Source: an uncultured Mediterranea sp. (GTDB taxonomy: Bacteria; Bacteroidota; Bacteroidia; Bacteroidales; Bacteroidaceae). Taken from it: a stretch of DNA of 6,451 nt. Under the pieces are notes generated by a model. It did not search any database. It saw only the letters and a list, made by a program, of their open reading frames with translations, and had not been told where the DNA came from. The translations under genes were made by a program, and so were the position numbers. This document shows, piece by piece, positions 1 through 6,451 of the stretch (within the stretch, counting starts at the first letter, position 1; each line of letters starts with the position of its first letter). Location: NCBI GenBank assembly GCA_946007445.1, contig CAMGAL010000126.1, positions 1 to 6,451 on the forward strand, in the 5' to 3' direction.

Positions 1-46
1 GCCCGGCTACGAAGCTGAGTCCAAGGCTATTCAGGCACGTCTGTAA
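1..46 (+). CDS. 3' end of an unidentified upstream gene
   Basis: Reading from base 2, the frame gives a short hydrophilic tail (PGYEAESKAIQARL) ending in TAA at 44-46. It is open at the left edge, and a strong terminator hairpin begins 17 bases after the stop, as expected for the end of a transcription unit. Fourteen residues carry no motif that I recognise, so no function is assigned. The other two forward frames are less convincing as the end of a gene: frame 1 stops after five codons, and no hairpin is placed suitably for it. Confidence 0.6.
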   Translation, partial: PGYEAESKAIQARL

Positions 47-63
47 GACATTGCCGATAGTAC

Positions 64-110
64 ACAGAGACACGGAGGCACAGCGCTTTACCCTCCGTGT
101 CTCTGTTTTT
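64..110 (+). terminator. Rho-independent terminator, perfect 15-bp hairpin plus T tract
   Basis: The left arm (64-78, ACAGAGACACGGAGG) is exactly complementary to the right arm (92-106, CCTCCGTGTCTCTGT). The loop is 13 nt (79-91), and a run of five T follows at 106-110. The T tract is only on the + side and the sequence left of the hairpin has no A run, so it should act in one direction, ending the gene that stops at 46. The left arm shows an 8-base quasi-periodicity (CAGAGACA, CGGAGGCA, then CAG), a style that I recall from intergenic hairpins in Bacteroides genomes. Confidence 0.9.
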
Positions 111-135
111 ACTTGCGTATTAACCCTTATTATAC

Positions 136-843
136 ATGACATTTCCCAAACACCTCCGAGCCGTGCTGTTTGATATGGACGGCGTACTGTTCAACTCCAT
201 GCCCTATCATGCTGCCGCCTGGCACACCGTGATGGAACGTCACGGCTTGCACCTCAGTCGTGAGGAGGCCTACCTGCACGAAGGCCGTACCGGTACCGGC
301 ACTATCAACATTGTCTATGGTCGCCAATACGGAGGCGAAGCCCCGCCCGAACTGATCGAGACCATCTATGCCGAAAAGAGTCGTGAGTTCAGCCAATATC
401 CCGAACCTGAGGCTATGCCCGGTGCGTGGGAACTGCTGCTGCAGGTCAAGGCTGGCGGACTCATCCCTGTATTGGTGACCGGCAGTGGGCAACGCACCTT
501 GCTGGATCGACTCAACCACCAGTTCCCCGGCATTTTTACCTCCGACCACATGGTCACCGCTTTCGATGTGCGCTATGGCAAGCCGCATCCCGAACCCTAC
601 CTTATGGGGTTGAAGAAGGCTGGTGTTGTTGCTGATGAGGCTGTAGTTGTGGAGAATGCCCCCATCGGCGTGCAGGCAGCCGTGGCAGCCGGCATCTATA
701 CCATTGCGGTCAATACGGGTCCGCTGGATGCCCGAGTGCTCCTTGAAGCGGGAGCCGACTTGCTCTATCCCTCCATGCAAGCCCTTTGTGAGGCTTGGCC
801 TCAGCTGTTGAAAGAACACTCTATCGAACCACGGCGACTATGA
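136..843 (+). CDS. HAD-superfamily hydrolase, beta-phosphoglucomutase-like phosphatase
   Basis: A 235-residue cytoplasmic protein of the HAD_2 type, with no signal peptide or membrane segment. Motif I is FDMDGVL (nucleophile Asp13, acid/base Asp15). An alpha-helical cap of the C1 type follows, about residues 20-90. Motif II is VTGSG (Thr115), motif III is the Lys of YGKPHP (Lys149), and motif IV is VVENAPIGVQAA (Glu173, Asn174). Most relatives have Glu-Asp in motif IV; here the second acid is Asn. The family removes or transfers phosphate on small metabolites, commonly sugar phosphates; the substrate cannot be read from sequence. The ATG at 136 places motif I at the normal distance from the N-terminus. 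No Shine-Dalgarno is visible; the leader is A/T-rich, which is normal in Bacteroidetes. It heads the operon, and its TGA overlaps the next start as ATGA. The ORF opposite it is a shadow. Confidence 0.9.
   Translation: MTFPKHLRAVLFDMDGVLFNSMPYHAAAWHTVMERHGLHLSREEAYLHEGRTGTGTINIVYGRQYGGEAPPELIETIYAEKSREFSQYPEPEAMPGAWELLLQVKAGGLIPVLVTGSGQRTLLDRLNHQFPGIFTSDHMVTAFDVRYGKPHPEPYLMGLKKAGVVADEAVVVENAPIGVQAAVAAGIYTIAVNTGPLDARVLLEAGADLLYPSMQALCEAWPQLLKEHSIEPRRL
840..843 (+). other. ATGA stop/start overlap, HAD gene to lnb
   Basis: The TGA of the HAD gene (841-843) shares bases with the ATG at 840. No Shine-Dalgarno lies upstream, so initiation probably depends on ribosomes finishing the previous gene. 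The overlap also decides the lnb start. An in-frame ATG at 795 would add 15 hydrophilic residues before the signal segment and overlap the previous gene by 49 bases. Confidence 0.8.
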
Positions 844-2039
844 ATAGGAATCTGCGACACCGACTCTGCATGGGGGGCTGGATGCTGCTTCTTCTGCTTC
901 CGCTACGACTGTTGGCAACCGAGCGGGAAGTCCCTCGCTTCAGCTTGCTGACTTGCGGACCGGGTGAGGAGATCTACTCCTTGTTTGGTCATACCGCCTT
1001 GCGGATGCAGCAGTCCGATTCGGAAGTGGACTTGGTGTTCAACTATGGCATCTTCAATTTCCATACCCCTCACTTTGTGCTGCGCTTCGCTCTCGGTGAG
1101 ACAGACTATCTGTTGGGAGCGACGGAGTATAAGCGCTTCTTGGCGCAGTATGCGTGGGAAGGACGGTGGGTGAAGGAGCAACCGCTGCAATTGGACAGTG
1201 CGTCTGCTCTCCGATTGGCTGATCTGCTGAGCGAGAATTACCTGCCCGAGAACAGGATGTACCGATACAACTTCTTTTTTGACAACTGCTCGACCCGACC
1301 GCGCGACTTGATAGAGAAGGCGTTGCAAGGCCGTGTCGTCTATGCCGAGCCGATGGACGAACCTCAGGAACAGCTTACTTTCCGTACCCTGATCCACCGT
1401 TACAGCGAGGGCTCTCCGTGGTCGCGTCTAGGCATGGACCTCTGTTTGGGTAGCGAGGCCGACCGCCCGATTAGCCGGCGAGAAGCGATGTTTATCCCCT
1501 TGCTGTTGGAGCAGGCTTTTGCCCAAGCTCATGTGGCAGGCGTGGATGGAGGAATCTGCCCGCTGACCAAGGAGGAACAGACCCTGCTGGAGGCCTCTGA
1601 ATGCGGGCGGGGTGGGGCATGGCCCACTCCCATGACCTGCTCTCTGATGCTGCTGGTTCTTGTGGCAGTCTTGACCGGATGGGAGTGGAAACGTCGTCGT
1701 TGGCTGTGGGGCGTAGATGCCCTCTTGCTGACTGCTGCCGGAGTGACAGGGAGTATCTTGGCTTTCTTGGTCTGCTTCTCTTCGCATCCTGCTGTCAGTC
1801 CCAACTGGCTGTTGCTGATGCTGCACCCGTTGCACCTATTGGCCATGCCTTGGGTAGTGTGGAGCGAAATCCGAGGAAGAAGAAACGGCTACATGCAGGT
1901 GTTGAGTGCTATTTTAATCTTTTTTATATTATTTTGGAGCCTTATTCCACAAAATATTCCGTTGTCCATCGTACCTTTGGCACTCTGTTTGCTACTGCGA
2001 TGCAGTAGGCACGTGATACGATTTAATACAAAGAAATGA
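840..2039 (+). CDS. lnb: Lipoprotein N-acyltransferase Lnb (DUF4105 membrane protein)
   Basis: A 399-residue membrane protein. A hydrophobic N-terminal segment (about 11-26) with arginines before it reads as a signal peptide or anchor without a lipobox. A periplasmic DUF4105 domain follows (about 32-245), with family blocks LLTCGPGEEIYSLFGHTALR, VFNYGIFNF, GETDYLLG, PENRMYRYNFFFDNCSTRPRD. His51 and Cys150 are the likely catalytic pair of this cysteine-hydrolase-like fold. Five membrane segments follow (about 265-281, 289-313, 323-342, 352-369, 372-388). The loops KRRRW and EIRGRRNG and the basic tail fall on the cytoplasmic side, which puts the conserved FSSHPAVSPNW loop (His316) in the periplasm. 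From memory, DUF4105 proteins with this layout next to secA were shown in Bacteroides to be Lnb, adding the third acyl chain to the N-terminal cysteine of lipoproteins, the job of Lnt elsewhere. The family match is visible in the sequence; the enzymatic role rests on that recollection. Coupled by ATGA overlap to both neighbours. Confidence 0.85.
   Translation: MNRNLRHRLCMGGWMLLLLLPLRLLATEREVPRFSLLTCGPGEEIYSLFGHTALRMQQSDSEVDLVFNYGIFNFHTPHFVLRFALGETDYLLGATEYKRFLAQYAWEGRWVKEQPLQLDSASALRLADLLSENYLPENRMYRYNFFFDNCSTRPRDLIEKALQGRVVYAEPMDEPQEQLTFRTLIHRYSEGSPWSRLGMDLCLGSEADRPISRREAMFIPLLLEQAFAQAHVAGVDGGICPLTKEEQTLLEASECGRGGAWPTPMTCSLMLLVLVAVLTGWEWKRRRWLWGVDALLLTAAGVTGSILAFLVCFSSHPAVSPNWLLLMLHPLHLLAMPWVVWSEIRGRRNGYMQVLSAILIFFILFWSLIPQNIPLSIVPLALCLLLRCSRHVIRFNTKK
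2036..2039 (+). other. ATGA stop/start overlap, lnb to phosphatase-like gene
   Basis: The lnb stop (TGA, 2037-2039) overlaps the ATG at 2036. The bases just upstream are A-rich (AAAGAA) with no true Shine-Dalgarno. The second such overlap in a row suggests the three products are made in linked amounts. Confidence 0.8.
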
Positions 2040-3607
2040 AAGAGATACTTATCACCTCTATATTGGCTCTGACGTTTGGCGGTCTGCACGCGCAGGTGCC
2101 TGAGAGTGAATTGCCTAAACTGGTGGTGACCTTGACCGTAGACCAACTGCGTGCCGACTATCTGGAGAATTTCTCTCCGCTGTATGGCGAGAAAGGGTTC
2201 AAGAGGCTGTTGCGTGAAGGTCGTGTGTACCGGCATGTCGAGTTGCCCTTCACGGGTGCTGACCGGGCATCGGCTATCGCCACTCTCCATACAGGAACAT
2301 CGCCCTCGCTGCATGGCATTGTGGCAGAAAACTGGCTGGACACGAAGACGCTCAGGCCGGTGAATTGCGTGGATGACCAGGCCTTCATGGGCAACTATAC
2401 GGAGGAGGCCTCTTCGGCTTCTGCTCTGCTGACTTCAACGATTGCCGATGAACTGAAAATAGCTACGCGAGGTAAGGCGCTGGTCTTCGCTATTGCTCCT
2501 TTCCGCGATGCGGCCGTTCTCTCCGGAGGCCATTGTGCCAACGGTGCTTTCTGGCTGAACGAGAATACCGGCAAGTGGTGTTCGTCCACCTACTACACGG
2601 AGTTCCCCTGGTGGATGAGTCAATACAACGACCGTTGGTCTCCCGATTTCCGGATCAAGGACATGGTGTGGACACCGCTGTTTGCCTCTACGCGCTACAA
2701 GTACCTGCCTGAATGGCGTTCAGACGGGTTCAAATACAGCTTTGCTTCCGAGAAGCAGAACAAGTACCGGCGACTCTGTACCAGTCCGCTGGTCAACGAT
2801 GAGGTGAACCTGCTGACGGAGGAGCTGCTGAACAAGAGCACCATCGGCAAAGACGAGGTACCTGACCTCTTGGCCTTGACCTATTATGCCGGAAACTATA
2901 ACCACCGAAGCGTGCAAGAGTGTGCCATGGAGATACAGGATACTTATGCCCGGCTGGATCAGAGCATAGCCCGCCTACTGGAACTGCTGGAGCAGAAAGT
3001 GGGACTGAAGAACGTGCTGTTCTGCCTGGCCTCCACGGGCTATAGCGACCCGGAAGCTCCCGATACGGGCATCTATCGCATACCGGGTGGGGAGTTTCAT
3101 CTGAAGCGCTGCGCTACGTTGCTGAACATGTATCTGATGGCTACATACGGCACCGGGCAATATGTAGAAGGGTACTACGACCGACAGATTTATCTGAATC
3201 ATAAGCTGATAGAGTCCAAGCAACTGGATTTGACCGAAATTCAAGAGAAATCGGCCGCTTTCGCTGTGCAGTGCAGTGGTGTCGATGGTGTCTATTCGGC
3301 TCATAGTCTGCTGCTGGGGCCGTGGTCTCCTCACAAGGAACTGATTCGTGCGGGCTACCACCGCCAACGTTCCGGCGACCTGGTGATAGAGGTTTTACCG
3401 GGTTGGACTGTGGTGGAAGAACGTGTCAGTGATAGCCGCGTGATGCGTGCCTCGGCGGCTATGCCGGCTCCGCTCGTCCTGTTCGGTGCAGGTACGGTGG
3501 CGCAAACCATCCTGACGCCCGTTCGGGCAGATCGTCTGGCTCCCACGCTGACGGGAGCCTTGCGCATCCGCGCTCCCAATGCTTGTACTGCTTTGCCCTT
3601 AGAGTGA
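2036..3607 (+). CDS. Exported PafA-like alkaline-phosphatase-fold protein, probably catalytically degenerate
   Basis: A 523-residue protein with a signal peptide (residues 1-19; likely cleavage LHA|Q, the Ala|Gln junction favoured in Bacteroidetes), so probably periplasmic. It follows the phosphodiesterase/PafA-like fold nearly end to end: KLVVTLTVDQLRADYL (metal Asp equivalent, Asp36), GEKGFKRLLREG, TGTSPSLHGI, GGHCANGAFW, TGKWCSSTYY, DTYARLDQSIARLLELLE, RSGDLVIEVLPGW, and the closing RLAPTLTGALRIRAPNACTALPL. By eye against canonical PafA, most catalytic positions differ. The Thr nucleophile region reads PFTGADRASAIATLHTG. The DYxGH zinc motif reads GNYNH (His290 kept, Asp lost). The ADHG motif reads ASTG (331-335). 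The late zinc His is missing near MPAPLVLFG (476-484). The Lys-Asp-Arg active-site block reads PFRDA (155-159). I infer a pseudoenzyme or an enzyme with altered chemistry. Translational coupling to lnb suggests an envelope role. Automatic annotation would probably call it alkaline phosphatase. Confidence 0.85.
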   Translation: MKEILITSILALTFGGLHAQVPESELPKLVVTLTVDQLRADYLENFSPLYGEKGFKRLLREGRVYRHVELPFTGADRASAIATLHTGTSPSLHGIVAENWLDTKTLRPVNCVDDQAFMGNYTEEASSASALLTSTIADELKIATRGKALVFAIAPFRDAAVLSGGHCANGAFWLNENTGKWCSSTYYTEFPWWMSQYNDRWSPDFRIKDMVWTPLFASTRYKYLPEWRSDGFKYSFASEKQNKYRRLCTSPLVNDEVNLLTEELLNKSTIGKDEVPDLLALTYYAGNYNHRSVQECAMEIQDTYARLDQSIARLLELLEQKVGLKNVLFCLASTGYSDPEAPDTGIYRIPGGEFHLKRCATLLNMYLMATYGTGQYVEGYYDRQIYLNHKLIESKQLDLTEIQEKSAAFAVQCSGVDGVYSAHSLLLGPWSPHKELIRAGYHRQRSGDLVIEVLPGWTVVEERVSDSRVMRASAAMPAPLVLFGAGTVAQTILTPVRADRLAPTLTGALRIRAPNACTALPLE

Positions 3608-3611
3608 AAGG

Positions 3612-3644
3612 GAAGAATTTGAAAGCTCATTCTTCATTTATTTA
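3612..3644 (+). terminator. Weak hairpin after the operon, possible terminator
   Basis: GAAGAAT (3612-3618) can pair with ATTCTTC (3629-3635) across a 10-nt loop, followed by an A/T-rich stretch (ATTTATTTA). The stem is short and A/T-rich and there is no pure T run, so it is a poor terminator at best. The operon may partly read through into secA. Confidence 0.2.
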
Positions 3645-3656
3645 AGGGAAAATCAG

Positions 3657-3664
3657 TAACTTTG
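3657..3664 (+). promoter_or_regulatory. secA: Bacteroides-type -7 box of the secA promoter
   Basis: TAACTTTG followed by C matches the Bacteroidetes primary-sigma -7 consensus TAnnTTTG exactly. It lies in the only substantial intergenic gap before secA. About 20 bases upstream, where a TTTG-like -33 box is expected, there is only T-rich sequence (3631-3639), so that element is weak. Transcription would start near 3670, giving a leader of about 38 bases that is A-rich and without a Shine-Dalgarno. No SecM-like regulatory ORF fits in so short a leader. Confidence 0.8.
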
Positions 3665-3707
3665 CGACCTCAAACAGACGAATAATAATAAAAACAGCAA
3701 TATACGA

Positions 3708-6451
<2,744 letters not shown>

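Noticed and set aside
130..819. Antisense ORF of 229 codons opposite the HAD gene
   Set aside because: It mirrors the HAD coding frame, which contains all four HAD motifs; the antisense product resembles no family I know.
795..839. Upstream in-frame ATG as the start of lnb
   Set aside because: It would put 15 polar residues before the signal segment and overlap the HAD gene by 49 bases; the ATG at 840 gives an ATGA overlap and a normal signal sequence.
1910..1970. A/T-rich patch near the end of lnb with a 7-of-8 match (TTATTTTG) to the -7 box, as an internal promoter
   Set aside because: The patch encodes a hydrophobic membrane segment rich in Phe and Ile, which explains the composition; the box is imperfect and no -33 element is seen.
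2036..3607. Calling the third gene a degraded pseudogene because of its lost catalytic residues
   Set aside because: The frame is open over the full family length with an intact signal peptide and conserved structural blocks, so it appears to be maintained as a protein.

Overview
The window looks like chromosomal core DNA from a gut-type Bacteroidales bacterium, most likely Bacteroides or a close relative. Three things point there: the Bacteroides SecA architecture, a -7 box of the TAnnTTTG type ahead of secA, and start codons with no Shine-Dalgarno but A/T-rich leaders. By eye the base composition is roughly balanced, somewhat richer in G+C than B. thetaiotaomicron. No insertion sequences, CRISPR arrays, tRNAs or rRNAs are visible.

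Layout, all on the + strand. Positions 1-46 hold the last codons of an upstream gene that I cannot name. A perfect 15-bp hairpin with a T tract (64-110) ends that unit. Next come three genes with two consecutive ATGA stop/start overlaps: a HAD-superfamily phosphatase (136-843), a DUF4105 membrane protein that I assign to the Bacteroides lipoprotein N-acyltransferase Lnb (840-2039), and an exported protein with the alkaline-phosphatase/PafA fold (2036-3607). A 100-base gap follows, holding a weak hairpin and a clear Bacteroides-type promoter. Then secA begins at 3708; it is intact as far as it is visible and runs off the right edge after 914 codons.

Logic of the region: SecA pushes preproteins, including prolipoproteins, through SecYEG. 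Lnb would add the last acyl chain to lipoproteins once they have been exported, diacylated and cleaved. The third gene is translationally coupled to lnb and has a signal peptide, so its product should share the periplasm with Lnb's catalytic domain. It keeps the overall PafA-like sequence pattern but appears to have lost most of the zinc ligands and active-site residues of a real phosphatase. I infer a pseudoenzyme, possibly an accessory factor in lipoprotein maturation or envelope biogenesis. That is the most interesting observation here. The HAD gene heads the operon and has no obvious link to lipoproteins.
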